DNA of 64,000 nt from Suilimivivens sp045586385 (GCA_045586385.1 JAZNAE010000096.1:7418-71417), one strand, 5' to 3'. Shown: positions 45,601 to 52,563, counted from the stretch's first letter. Numbers and translations: made by a program. Notes: generated by a model not told the origin, from the letters alone.

Positions 45601-46190
45601 TAGAAGTATTTATTGATGAGTTAAATACGAAGAATTCCGCATACGGACCTGAAAACAAGCAGTACAGAATCAACTTTGATAATGAGCATTCCTTTAATGG
45701 TGAGAAGTGTCTGGAAGAAAATGAAGTAACCTTTGCAAAGACGACAGATACCGGATATGTGGTAGAAGCAGCATTTAAGTGGACAGAACTTACGCCTGCA
45801 GCAGATACATTAATCGGTCTGGAACTTCAGATAAATGACGCTTCTGCAGCAGGAACACGTAGCGGTACCTTAAGCTGGTATGATGAAACGGGAACCGGAT
45901 ATAATAATCCTTCTGTACTCGGTGTTGCAAGATTGGTAAATGAATTACCTGCGGCAGCTACAACAGAAGATGTGGCAGAAGCACCTGCAAATGACGCAAC
46001 TGTGGCTGGAGAAGCAACAGAGGAAGAAAGTGCAGGTAACGCAGCAGCTCCTGTGGCAGCGGTTCTGTTATGTAGTTTAGGTGCAGCAGCAATCGTTACA
46101 CAGAGAAAGAAAAAAGCAAATTCTGATGAAACAAAGGAAAACGATGAAAAGTCAGAAGAAGTAAAAGAAGAAACAAAGTCTGAAGAATAA
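42675..46190 (+). CDS. Secreted multidomain endo-1,4-beta-xylanase (GH10)
   Basis: 1171 residues from ATG 42675, with GGGAGG upstream. Order: signal peptide ending near SIEAHAEG (~1-31); a beta-sandwich module (~33-165); a CBM4/9- or CBM22-like module starting ENIIINGNFDTDDFSAW (~175-345); the GH10 barrel (~365-755) with acid/base Glu533 in WDVVNEAVSD and nucleophile Glu659 in QLTELDIKAS; two CBM9-like modules (~765-900 and ~905-1090, the second with GTVTVDGELDEAW); then a membrane helix (APVAAVLLCSLGAAAIV) followed by RKKK and an acidic tail. It hydrolyses xylan outside the cell and should stay attached to the cell surface. No LPXTG precedes the helix. It is transcribed alone, with a candidate operator and a bidirectional terminator. 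Confidence 0.95.
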   Translation: MLKRTTAFFLALLLFIGSFSISSIEAHAEGVEKTYTFNDVAVATGWGVTSSVSSDGELDITFEGQYQSQFYNIPSEIDVTTISKVTFDVSEGNVADLAFKLHTQADFDSTNKEGTPVSYGNPEIIPTAGAEVKYFSIMSLNSGTTKAKVKSVTFSLTADISDEPVTFTSEVNESYGENIIINGNFDTDDFSAWDVEQGEATFSTAVSDTPIVNDITTYAVINNRTLPSDCFAQDITAVVENGHTYAYEFYAMLSDDYEGAPANQRQVDFAPYVVSDGNTTYLGSYSAELTGSCSQQLTPGKWTKFEGKFKVAAAGSMDKVVIRLLEQGTDYGSGVCVLGEYYVTGVSLRDMNLATASIEKGVPNLKDTFTADFGDDVIAGVSIVGSEINDKPLMDLVTKHFNSVTLGNELKPDALFGYSNGTCPGTTTDTLNGETIEVPVLDYSRAEAILDYIVKWNEENPEDQISVRGHVLVWHSQTPEWFFHEDYDKNKDYVSAEEMDKRLEWYIKTVLTHFTGEGSKYEGLFYGWDVVNEAVSDSTGTYRSDVEGGNDSLTDDTHGSKSSWWKVYQSNEFIINAFRYANKYAPADVELYYNDYNDSTPSKVGPIVELLKAVKEAEGTRIDAMGMQAHHNIDSPTMEQMEDAARQYAAVVGKIQLTELDIKASNTFDGTEATLKDEYNKQAYRYKEIYESLKKLQSEGVEVGGMIVWGVIDGNSWLQSNASVGGGADGTQTQCPLLFDDNYKVKPAFWGIVDPSKLEPATQKISMSLAEKDAYEGNPSYTFGNDTTEVTFTPIWNSAELQIQADVKDATKDAEDAVTFYVDINNSKTAGITAKIVTVARSEGTETDGGYQVTATIPRDGLVIGKVIGFDMIVTDGANKLAFNDTTLSADNSTKYYAEAILKPFVSIPKGTVTVDGELDEAWSKAANVPLTINLGSEVTSEFKLLWDEENLYVYATVEDAVLNKVNEEVHQQDSIEVFIDELNTKNSAYGPENKQYRINFDNEHSFNGEKCLEENEVTFAKTTDTGYVVEAAFKWTELTPAADTLIGLELQINDASAAGTRSGTLSWYDETGTGYNNPSVLGVARLVNELPAAATTEDVAEAPANDATVAGEATEEESAGNAAAPVAAVLLCSLGAAAIVTQRKKKANSDETKENDEKSEEVKEETKSEE

Positions 46191-46203
46191 TATTCAGATA
46201 GAG

Positions 46204-46242
46204 AAAAAAGTGGAGTGTCGCAATTGCGGCACTCCGTTTTTT
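46204..46242. terminator. Bidirectional terminator between xylanase and pncB
   Basis: GGAGTGTCGC/GCGGCACTCC with an AATT loop, flanked by A6 and T6. Confidence 0.9.
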
Positions 46243-47695
46243 ATTTCTCGCTCATTTGATCCAACAAATCAATTTTAATATCATACAACTTTTTAGATAA
46301 ATCCACATACACCTTATGAGGATTTACGAAACGTTTTGTTTCATCCCAAAGGGTATCTTTTTCTTTTATACAATATTCCCTAATATCCATTACCTTAGGA
46401 GATTCATAAACACACACTCCTTTTTGGAAAATAGGAACAAGCAATTCCCTAAGTGTATAAGAACTGGCAGGAAGCTTTGTTTTTTTCCAAGGTTCAGTCG
46501 GGTCAAAAAGAAGAAGTGCTTCGTTTTCATCAAAGGTTTCCCCTACCAGACAGATTAAATCGGCCTTAATTTTACCTGTTTCTTTATCATAAACACGATA
46601 GATAGTTTTGTTTCCAGGGTTAGTAACTTTTTCTGAGTTTTCGGAAAGTTTAATTTTGGGAATAAAGTTTCCGTTTTCATCCATAATCGCGGCAAGCTTA
46701 TAAACGCCACCGAATGCAGGATTGTCTTTCGCAGTAATCAGGTTTGTGCCGACACCCCAGGATGTAATGGCAGCCCCCTGCGCTTTTAATGTTTCAATTA
46801 AGTATTCATCAAGGTCATTGGAAGCAGAAATAACGGCATCGGTAAAGCCTGCCTCATCAAGCATTTTACGTGCTTTTTTGGATAGATAAGCAAGGTCACC
46901 ACTGTCTAAGCGGATTCCGTAGAAGGTAAGAGGAACACCGGCTTCTCTCAGTTCAGTAAATACCTTAATGGCATTTGGTATGCCGGATTTTAAGGTATCG
47001 TAAGTATCTACCAGCAAAATGCAGGCAGAAGGGTACATGTCCGCATAAGTTTTAAAGGCAGTGTACTCATCCGGGAAGCTCATAATCCAGCTGTGTGCAT
47101 GGGTTCCCTTTACAGGAACATCGAAAAGCTGACCGCAGAGAACGTTGGAAGTTCCAATACATCCACCAATCATAGCGGCCCTGGCACCGTAAATACCGGC
47201 GTCGGGACCTTGCGCACGGCGGAGTCCGAATTCCATAATACCGTCGCCTTTTGCAGCATAACAAACTCTTGCAGCCTTTGTGGCAATCAGGCTCTGATGG
47301 TTAATAATATTTAAAATGGCAGTTTCAATAAGCTGGGCCTCCATAATAGGAGCAATCACCTTAACAAGTGGTTCCCTTGGAAAAACAACGGTTCCTTCCG
47401 GAATGGCATAAATATCACCGGAGAATTTGAAATTAGCAAGATAATCAAGGAAATCCGAATCAAAAATTCCGAGTCCTTCCAAATATTCAATATCCTCTTT
47501 GGAAAAATGTAATTCTTTAATATATTTAATTAACTGTTCCAATCCTGCTGTAACGGAGTAACCTCCGCCGCAGGGATTATTTCTGTAAAAAGCATCAAAA
47601 ATAACCGTTTCATTGCGGTCTTTGTGTTTGAAATAACCTTGCATCATGGTAAGCTCATAAAGATCCGTAAGCAGAGTTAAATTTTGTCTGTCCAT
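46241..47695 (-). CDS. pncB: Nicotinate phosphoribosyltransferase
   Basis: 484-residue NAD-salvage enzyme that converts nicotinate and PRPP to nicotinate mononucleotide. Landmarks are NLTLLTDLYELTMMQGYF at the N-terminus, FGLRRAQGPDAG in the active site, GTHAHSWIMSFPDEYTAF with the phosphorylated-His region, and IRLDSGDLAYLSK. I chose ATG 47695 because AAGGAGAA is 7 bases upstream; the longer frame adds six residues. A good promoter lies at 47728-47756. Homologues of this length are usual in Firmicutes. Confidence 0.95.
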   Translation of the reverse strand: MDRQNLTLLTDLYELTMMQGYFKHKDRNETVIFDAFYRNNPCGGGYSVTAGLEQLIKYIKELHFSKEDIEYLEGLGIFDSDFLDYLANFKFSGDIYAIPEGTVVFPREPLVKVIAPIMEAQLIETAILNIINHQSLIATKAARVCYAAKGDGIMEFGLRRAQGPDAGIYGARAAMIGGCIGTSNVLCGQLFDVPVKGTHAHSWIMSFPDEYTAFKTYADMYPSACILLVDTYDTLKSGIPNAIKVFTELREAGVPLTFYGIRLDSGDLAYLSKKARKMLDEAGFTDAVISASNDLDEYLIETLKAQGAAITSWGVGTNLITAKDNPAFGGVYKLAAIMDENGNFIPKIKLSENSEKVTNPGNKTIYRVYDKETGKIKADLICLVGETFDENEALLLFDPTEPWKKTKLPASSYTLRELLVPIFQKGVCVYESPKVMDIREYCIKEKDTLWDETKRFVNPHKVYVDLSKKLYDIKIDLLDQMSEK

Positions 47696-47727
47696 GGAAA
47701 TTCTCCTTTTCAAGGTGTTTTCTAACT

Positions 47728-47756
47728 AATATACACCTAATTATTCCTACTGACAA
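47728..47756 (-). promoter_or_regulatory. Promoter of pncB
   Basis: On the minus strand, TTGTCA (47756-47751), a 17-bp spacer and TATATT (47733-47728). Confidence 0.6.
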
Positions 47757-47776
47757 GACAGTGAAATCAAAGTATC

Positions 47777-47896
47777 TTATTTTTGCCCGGCTTTACTGAG
47801 AATATAAATCACCAACATAATAAGTAGGATAGAAACAAAGATACCCAGCATTCCCTGCCCCATAATTTTCAAGGCAATAAAAAAAGTTTCTGTCAT
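47777..47896 (-). CDS. 39-residue OadG-like membrane protein
   Basis: On the minus strand, an ATG at 47896 opens a 39-residue product beginning MTETFFIALKIMGQGMLGIF and continuing as a single hydrophobic helix to a basic end (LSKAGQK). GGAGGG lies 10 bases upstream. The start lies 20 bases past the OadB-like gene. The N-terminal half matches the membrane helix of oxaloacetate decarboxylase gamma chains (OadG), without their C-terminal zinc tail. A minimal gamma subunit for the OadB partner is the natural reading. Confidence 0.75.
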   Translation of the reverse strand: MTETFFIALKIMGQGMLGIFVSILLIMLVIYILSKAGQK

Positions 47897-47916
47897 AATA
47901 CATGCCCTCCATTGAC

Positions 47917-49053
47917 TTATAAATAAGAACTTACAAGATGAATAATTAGCCCACCCGCAATAACCGAAGCAATTTGTCCTGATACATTGGCTCCCGCAGC
48001 GTGCATAATCAGAATATTCTGGGAATCCTCCTGCAGCGCCATTTTTTGTACCACGCGGGACGACATGGGAAAAGCAGAAATTCCGGCGGCTCCAATCATA
48101 GGGTTAATTTTTTCTTTTAAGAAAAGATTCATGAGTTTTGCAAACAATACACCGCCTATCGTATCAAAGATAAAAGCAAGAAGACCGATTCCCATAATAA
48201 GCAACGTGTCAATCTGAACAAAAGATTCTGCCTGCATACTGAAGGCGATGGTAATACCAAGGAGTAATGTAATAAGGTTTGAAAGAATATTCTGTGCAGC
48301 ATCGGAGAGTGTACCTAAAACTCCGCATTCACGAATCAGGTTACCAAACATTAAAAAACCAACCAGTGCAACCGAAGAGGGGGCAATCAGTCCCACGATA
48401 AATGTTACTACAATGGGAAAAGCAATCCGCATTTGCTTAGAAACCGTACCCGGCTGATAATTCATACGGATGCAACGTTCTTTTTTTGTAGTAACCAGTC
48501 TGATGGCGAAAGGCTGTACGATAGGAACCAGTGCCATATAAGAGTAAGCAGCCACGGCAATTGCACCTATGTAGTTAGATTTCAGCATCTGCGAAACTAA
48601 AATTGAGGTAGGTCCGTCAGCGGCACCGATAATACCGATGGAAGCTGCATCTTTTAAATCAAATCCGAGAAGCACCGCAATGCAGATGGCAACAAAGATG
48701 CCAAACTGTGCTGCCGCACCGAATAAGAACATAACCGGGTTAGAGAGAAGCGGTCCGAAATCAATCATGGCACCAATACCGATAAACAGAAGAATCGGCA
48801 GGGCTTCCGAAGTTTCAATTCCTACATGGAAGAGCCATTCGATAATGCCGTTTGTTTCACCGATACCGGCAATATTCTGATTCAGAACACCGGTGGCGGG
48901 AAGGTTTACGAGTATGGCACCGAATCCCATGGGGAGAAGCAGTGCAGGTTCATACTGCTTTTTGACGGCAAGATAAATCAGCAATAATCCAATAAGATAC
49001 ATCGCTGCTTGTTGCCAAGTAATCGATAATAAGCCGTTTACTAAGAAATCCAT
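47917..49053 (-). CDS. Sodium-translocating decarboxylase beta subunit (OadB-like)
   Basis: 378-residue membrane protein with about nine to ten helices. GIIGAADGPTSILVSQMLKS and MHAAGANVSGQIASVIAGG are signatures of the OadB/GcdB/MmdB family, which pumps Na+ during decarboxylation of a biotin carrier. No carboxyltransferase alpha subunit or biotin protein is encoded here, only the tiny OadG-like gene, so its partner must be elsewhere. An Mn2+-type yybP-ykoY riboswitch precedes it, unusual for this family as far as I know. AGGAGG lies before the start. Confidence 0.92.
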   Translation of the reverse strand: MDFLVNGLLSITWQQAAMYLIGLLLIYLAVKKQYEPALLLPMGFGAILVNLPATGVLNQNIAGIGETNGIIEWLFHVGIETSEALPILLFIGIGAMIDFGPLLSNPVMFLFGAAAQFGIFVAICIAVLLGFDLKDAASIGIIGAADGPTSILVSQMLKSNYIGAIAVAAYSYMALVPIVQPFAIRLVTTKKERCIRMNYQPGTVSKQMRIAFPIVVTFIVGLIAPSSVALVGFLMFGNLIRECGVLGTLSDAAQNILSNLITLLLGITIAFSMQAESFVQIDTLLIMGIGLLAFIFDTIGGVLFAKLMNLFLKEKINPMIGAAGISAFPMSSRVVQKMALQEDSQNILIMHAAGANVSGQIASVIAGGLIIHLVSSYL

Positions 49054-49090
49054 AAAATCCTCCTTAAATCAAAAAATCCATGTCGTCGGC

Positions 49091-49138
49091 AAAAAAAAGA
49101 CTTTTACTGCAGAATTACTCTTCTGCAATAAAAGTCTT
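49091..49138 (-). terminator. Riboswitch expression-platform terminator
   Basis: On the minus strand, AAGACTTTTATTGCAGAA and TTCTGCAGTAAAAGTCTT form an 18-bp stem (one G-U) with a GAGTAA loop and U8. Its 5' arm shares bases with the 3' strand of aptamer stem P1, so the two structures exclude each other. Confidence 0.85.
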
Positions 49139-49220
49139 GCCATTTCAACTTTAAGCGGGGCATATAACCCGTAGTGACGCCTAAAATACATCGATGGATT
49201 GCCGGCTACTCCCTTTTACA
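49130..49220 (-). ncRNA. yybP-ykoY (manganese) riboswitch aptamer
   Basis: On the minus strand, the leader contains AAAAGGGAGTAGC at its 5' side and GCAAGACTTTT at its 3' side. These are the two conserved strands of P1 and the Mn2+-binding loop of the yybP-ykoY class. GGCGTCACTACGGG is the expected second docking loop region. P1 formation would remove the 5' arm of the following terminator, predicting an Mn2+-activated ON switch. Recognition is by eye and would need a covariance-model check. Confidence 0.75.
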
Positions 49221-49247
49221 CGGAAATCTATGTAAGATTACATTTTG

Positions 49248-49253
49248 ATTATA
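49248..49253 (-). promoter_or_regulatory. -10 box upstream of the riboswitch
   Basis: TATAAT on the minus strand (49253-49248), 28 bases before the aptamer. No good -35 box is seen at 16-18 bp. Confidence 0.4.
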
Positions 49254-49315
49254 GTTAATTTATATGCAGAAATCCCGTAAAAAATGTGTTAAGAACAAAA
49301 ATGGAAACAAAACGG

Positions 49316-49344
49316 TTGAAAAACGGTTAAGAAAAGGATATAAT
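49316..49344 (+). promoter_or_regulatory. Promoter of the HTH-Uma2 gene
   Basis: TTGAAA (49316-49321), a 17-bp spacer and TATAAT (49339-49344). Confidence 0.7.
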
Positions 49345-49369
49345 GTGCATATAAGGGGGAGGCGATATC

Positions 49370-50164
49370 ATGACGATAGAAGAAATGAAAGAAGTCAAGC
49401 GTCAAAAAGGATATTCCTATGCGCAGATTGCGGAGCTTACCGGTGTGCCACTGGGAACAGTACAGAAGATATTCTGCGGAGAAACGAGGTCTCCCAGGTA
49501 TGAGACTCTGCAGGCATTGGAACGCTTTTTTGAAGGAGAAGCGTTTGCATCCGTATTTTGTGAAAGTACACCTGAATATGGGGATAATAAGAAACAAGGT
49601 GAGTATACAGTAGAGGATTATTATGCCCTGCCGGATGAGAGAAGGGTAGAGCTTATTGACGGCGTGATTTATGACATGGCGGCACCTACCTGTGACCATC
49701 AGCAAATCGGCGGAGAGATCTATCGCCAGATTGCAAACTATATATATGGGAATAAAGGGAAATGTATTCCCATGATATCCCCTGTGGATGTGCGCCTCAA
49801 TTGTGATAATAAGACAATGGTTCAGCCGGACGTGTTAATCCTATGTGATAAGAACAAGATGAAGCGTTGGGGAATACTGGGAGCACCGGACTTTGTTTTA
49901 GAAGTGCTTTCTCCTTCTACGAAACGCAAAGATTGTATCAAGAAGCTGGAAAAATACCGGGAAGCCGGAGTAAAGGAATATTGGATGATAGACCCTTACA
50001 AGCGAAAAGTGATTATCTATCAGTTTGAGCAGGAGATGTATCCTGCAGTCTGTGGTCTTGAGGGAAAGATTCCTGTGGGATTATATGAAGGAAATCTTAT
50101 GATTGACATGGATATTGTGAAAGAAATGATAGCAGATTACCCGGAAGAGGAAAATGAAGAATAA
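49370..50164 (+). CDS. HTH-Uma2 (DUF820) family protein, PD-(D/E)XK nuclease-like
   Basis: 264 residues. Residues ~1-60 are a helix-turn-helix (GYSYAQIAELTGVPLGTVQ). Residues ~85-255 are an Uma2 domain with YTVEDYYALPDERRVELIDG, the acidic strand pair VQPDVLILCD and PDFVLEVLSPSTKRKD, and KYREAGVKEYWMIDP. The PD-(D/E)XK-like core suggests a nuclease, but no Uma2 protein has a settled role. The family is often multicopy and transposase-associated in cyanobacteria; here it is single copy and has its own promoter. GGGGGAGG precedes ATG 49370. The HTH fusion suggests DNA targeting or autoregulation. Confidence 0.85.
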   Translation: MTIEEMKEVKRQKGYSYAQIAELTGVPLGTVQKIFCGETRSPRYETLQALERFFEGEAFASVFCESTPEYGDNKKQGEYTVEDYYALPDERRVELIDGVIYDMAAPTCDHQQIGGEIYRQIANYIYGNKGKCIPMISPVDVRLNCDNKTMVQPDVLILCDKNKMKRWGILGAPDFVLEVLSPSTKRKDCIKKLEKYREAGVKEYWMIDPYKRKVIIYQFEQEMYPAVCGLEGKIPVGLYEGNLMIDMDIVKEMIADYPEEENEE

Positions 50165-50182
50165 ACTTATAGTAAGGTGAGT

Positions 50183-50211
50183 TTGACATACTCTTAGAAC
50201 AATGCTAATAT
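50183..50211 (+). promoter_or_regulatory. Promoter of the leader-peptide MFS unit
   Basis: TTGACA (50183-50188), a 17-bp spacer and TAATAT (50206-50211). Transcription would start near 50218, about 180 bases before the MFS gene. Confidence 0.75.
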
Positions 50212-50242
50212 ACAGATGTAGTTTTAAGAAAAGGAAAAGATT

Positions 50243-50299
50243 ATGTATTGGACAATGAGAAATCTTCAACTGAAAAAAGGTTACATTTATCCCCTTTAG
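50243..50299 (+). CDS. 18-residue leader peptide
   Basis: ATG 50243 follows AAGGAAAAG and encodes MYWTMRNLQLKKGYIYPL, stopping at TAG 50297-50299. The stop codon sits in the loop and 3' arm of the hairpin TATCCCC-TTTA-GGGGGATA (50288-50306). A translated leader, nested hairpins and a sequestered ribosome site before an efflux-type gene are the parts of ribosome-mediated attenuation known from tet(L)/tet(K) and erm. The QLKxG core recalls the tet(L) leader as I remember it. Confidence 0.6.
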   Translation: MYWTMRNLQLKKGYIYPL

Positions 50300-50335
50300 G
50301 GGGATAGTGCGCCCATTTTTAGGAAGGTTTGCATT

Positions 50336-50397
50336 ATCTCCTTATCATTTTTGCAGCAGATAACTTCTGTAAGAAATTAGATAAAGGAGATTTTTTT
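50336..50397 (+). promoter_or_regulatory. Attenuator hairpin sequestering the MFS ribosome site
   Basis: ATCTCCTTATC (50336-50346) pairs with GATAAAGGAGAT (50380-50391; one bulge), burying the Shine-Dalgarno AAAGGAGA, and T7 follows. It can act as a terminator, a translation block, or both. Confidence 0.7.
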
Positions 50398-51528
50398 ATG
50401 TTCAAAATTAAGAAACAAATAAACTTATTATATATTTCTTCCATGCTGGGAAACCTGTCGATTACAGGTGCATGGGTTGCGATTTTGGCAGTTCGCGGTT
50501 TTTCCCTTGTAGAAATCGGTATAGCGGAAACCGTATTTCATATTACCAGCCTGATATTTGAAATCCCTTCCGGAATATTAGCAGATAGGTATGGTAGAAA
50601 AAGAATGCTGATGATAAGTCATATCATGGCAGTTATCGGCAATCTGATTATGGTGTTTTCCAAAGGACTCGGTTTGGTGTGTTTGTCTTTTGTTTTCCAT
50701 GCACTGAATTACAATTTTGCATCCGGTTCCGGTGATGCACTTGCATATGATTCCTTAAAAAGTGTAGGTCAGGAAGAAAAATATGAAACTTATTCTTCTA
50801 ATCAGATGATTATTTATCGAATCGGAAGCGGGATTTCTACCTTATGCGCCGGAATGGCTTTTTGGATGGGATATCAGATGGCATATTTGGTCAGTGCACT
50901 TACCCATGTGGTTACAATGGTAGTTATGAGCGGATTGGTAGAGATTCGGATAGATGAGAAAACACAGGAAAAGAATCTTGAAGATAATCTGGAAAATGCT
51001 ATCGGTATTATCTGTCACATGATAAGTGGTATGGTAAAGCATTTTACAGAAAGTATCCGCTTTTTAAAAAGGAACGGCAGAGCAACGAGACTGATGTTTG
51101 CCAACTCTTTTGTTGGAGCCATAGACGTTTTGCTTCTTTTCTTTTTACAGGCAAGGCTTACCTCTGTTGGACTGGACGATTGGAGATTGGGAATTGCACT
51201 GCTTATCATGGAACTGGGTGGAATCGCTGGCTCACGGATTATCTTAAAGGCCAAAGCAGTAAGATACATAAAGATATATGTGATGTGTGGATTAGGCGTT
51301 GTAGTGGGTGTGTTGTTGGAACACTCCGGACTGATAGCAATTATGGTTTTGGGTGGTTTTCTGTCTGCCATGGCAGATGATGCCCTGCAGGTGAGAACAG
51401 ATGCACTCTTGCAGGATATGTTTCCCTCTAAGCAGAGAGCGACGTTGATTTCCATGTCATCCTTTACCTTTTCGGTTATCATGATTGTATTGTCACCACT
51501 TGCAGGATACTTCTTTTCAATTTGGTAA
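50398..51528 (+). CDS. MFS transporter under leader-peptide control
   Basis: 376-residue transporter with ~11-12 helices. The conserved loop-2/3 motif reads GILADRYGRKRM. Other landmarks are NFASGSGDALAYDSLKS and the C-terminal GGFLSAMADDALQVRTDALL. I chose ATG 50398, preceded by AAAGGAGA at 7 bases; a longer frame from 50329 runs through the leader. The regulatory leader implies induction by a translation-inhibiting drug, so drug efflux is the favoured role. It does not match a resistance determinant I can name. The zinc-ribbon gene follows 55 bases later. Confidence 0.88.
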   Translation: MFKIKKQINLLYISSMLGNLSITGAWVAILAVRGFSLVEIGIAETVFHITSLIFEIPSGILADRYGRKRMLMISHIMAVIGNLIMVFSKGLGLVCLSFVFHALNYNFASGSGDALAYDSLKSVGQEEKYETYSSNQMIIYRIGSGISTLCAGMAFWMGYQMAYLVSALTHVVTMVVMSGLVEIRIDEKTQEKNLEDNLENAIGIICHMISGMVKHFTESIRFLKRNGRATRLMFANSFVGAIDVLLLFFLQARLTSVGLDDWRLGIALLIMELGGIAGSRIILKAKAVRYIKIYVMCGLGVVVGVLLEHSGLIAIMVLGGFLSAMADDALQVRTDALLQDMFPSKQRATLISMSSFTFSVIMIVLSPLAGYFFSIW

Positions 51529-51583
51529 ACTCGTGGTAGAATAAGTATTAATACAATAAAGAAAACCTTGGGAGGGAGAACAA

Positions 51584-51997
51584 ATGAGTTTTTGTAGTAA
51601 TTGCGGAAAACAATTAGCAGAAAATGAAGTATGTACTTGTAGAAACGAAGGTAAGGTAGAAACTGTTGCACCAACCCCGCAGCCACAGCCGCAACCTGAG
51701 ACAGTATATGTGCAGGCGCAGCCGGCATATAATCTTGATGCAATGGTAGAAGCATCTCCGAAGTATAAACCTATTTCCATGTGGGGATATTTTGGATATC
51801 AGTTATTATTCTGTATTCCTTGTGTAGGTATCATTATGTTAATTGTTTTTGCATTTGGTGGTGGCACGAATGTAAACTTAAAGAACTTTGCAAGGTCTTA
51901 TTTCTGCATGTTGATTATCGGAGTTATTTTAGCAGTTATTTTGTTTGTGCTATTTAGCAGTTTTTTATCTATAGCAGAATTCACTTATGTTTTTTAA
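51584..51997 (+). CDS. Zinc-ribbon membrane protein
   Basis: 137 residues. The N-terminal zinc ribbon (CSNCGKQLAENEVCTC) is followed by a Pro/Gln-rich linker and two hydrophobic helices (LLFCIPCVGIIMLIVFAFGG and LIIGVILAVILFVLFSSF). Zinc-ribbon plus membrane-helix proteins are common in Lachnospiraceae with unknown function. GGGAGGGAG precedes ATG 51584. Confidence 0.8.
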   Translation: MSFCSNCGKQLAENEVCTCRNEGKVETVAPTPQPQPQPETVYVQAQPAYNLDAMVEASPKYKPISMWGYFGYQLLFCIPCVGIIMLIVFAFGGGTNVNLKNFARSYFCMLIIGVILAVILFVLFSSFLSIAEFTYVF

Positions 51998-52019
51998 GAA
52001 AACAGGCATAAGTTACCCC

Positions 52020-52049
52020 TTGACAAATATTACATAAATGGTGTAATTT
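52020..52049 (+). promoter_or_regulatory. Promoter of the T-box/ileS transcript
   Basis: TTGACA (52020-52025), an 18-bp spacer and TAATTT (52044-52049). Confidence 0.6.
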
Positions 52050-52074
52050 TGGTATAGTATTAAGAAACTACATA

Positions 52075-52339
52075 AAAGCATTGACGAAGACAGTAACTGA
52101 TTTTCCAAACGTCACAGCGAGTTGGGGATGGTGTAAGCCCGATATTAGTAAGAAATCAGCGAATATCACTTCTGAGCTGCGAGCCGAACGCAAACAAGTA
52201 AGTAGGTCACGCCGGTATTCCCCCGTTAAAGGAAACCATATTCAACCGTATCTGACAGATGACAGACCCGGTGCGTATGATGTAACAGGTGGTAGCGAGT
52301 ATATTTTAGCCTCGTCCTTTTACAGGACGGGGCTTTTTA
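52075..52339 (+). ncRNA. T-box leader (isoleucine specific)
   Basis: The leader precedes ileS. It has a long stem I region, the conserved T-box sequence AGGTGGTAGCGAG (52287-52299) that pairs with uncharged tRNA, and an Ile AUC triplet (52165-52167) in the segment expected for the specifier loop. The terminator AGCCTCGTCCT/AGGACGGGGCT with T5 spans 52308-52339. Uncharged tRNA-Ile should prevent termination. The open frame 52081-52347 is this RNA, not a protein. Confidence 0.92.
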
Positions 52340-52348
52340 TATTTTAGA

Positions 52349-52563
52349 ATGGTTGAAGAATGAGTTTAACTGTTTACCAATGTTCGAAATCATTATTTTC
52401 AGCGAAAAGCCTTATATGCCATGTAGAAAAGACCAACGATGCGTGGCAGCCATTGCTGACATGCAGAGTGCTTTGGGCTTATCGGAATGTTTGGCATAAC
52501 AGGATTTGAGCGAAAAAATGATGAGAACATTTGCAAAATGCTAAATCATATGAAACTATTTCA
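52349..52563. repeat. ~215-bp imperfect palindrome inside the ileS leader
   Basis: Arms AATGTTC (52379-52385) and GAACATT (52525-52531) lie within longer paired blocks: ATCATTATTTTC with GAAAAAATGAT, TATGCCA with TGGCATA, and a centre GCGTGGCAGC-CATT-GCTGACATGC. Outer similarity continues to about 52349 and 52563. It sits between the T-box terminator and the ileS start, so every full-length ileS mRNA should carry it. Confidence 0.75.

Noticed and set aside
49264..49503. 79-codon plus-strand ORF upstream of HTH-Uma2
   Set aside because: It spans the Uma2 promoter and ribosome site and continues into the Uma2 gene in another frame; there is no ribosome site.
52081..52347. 88-codon plus-strand ORF before ileS
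   Set aside because: It coincides exactly with the T-box leader, including the conserved T-box sequence and terminator.
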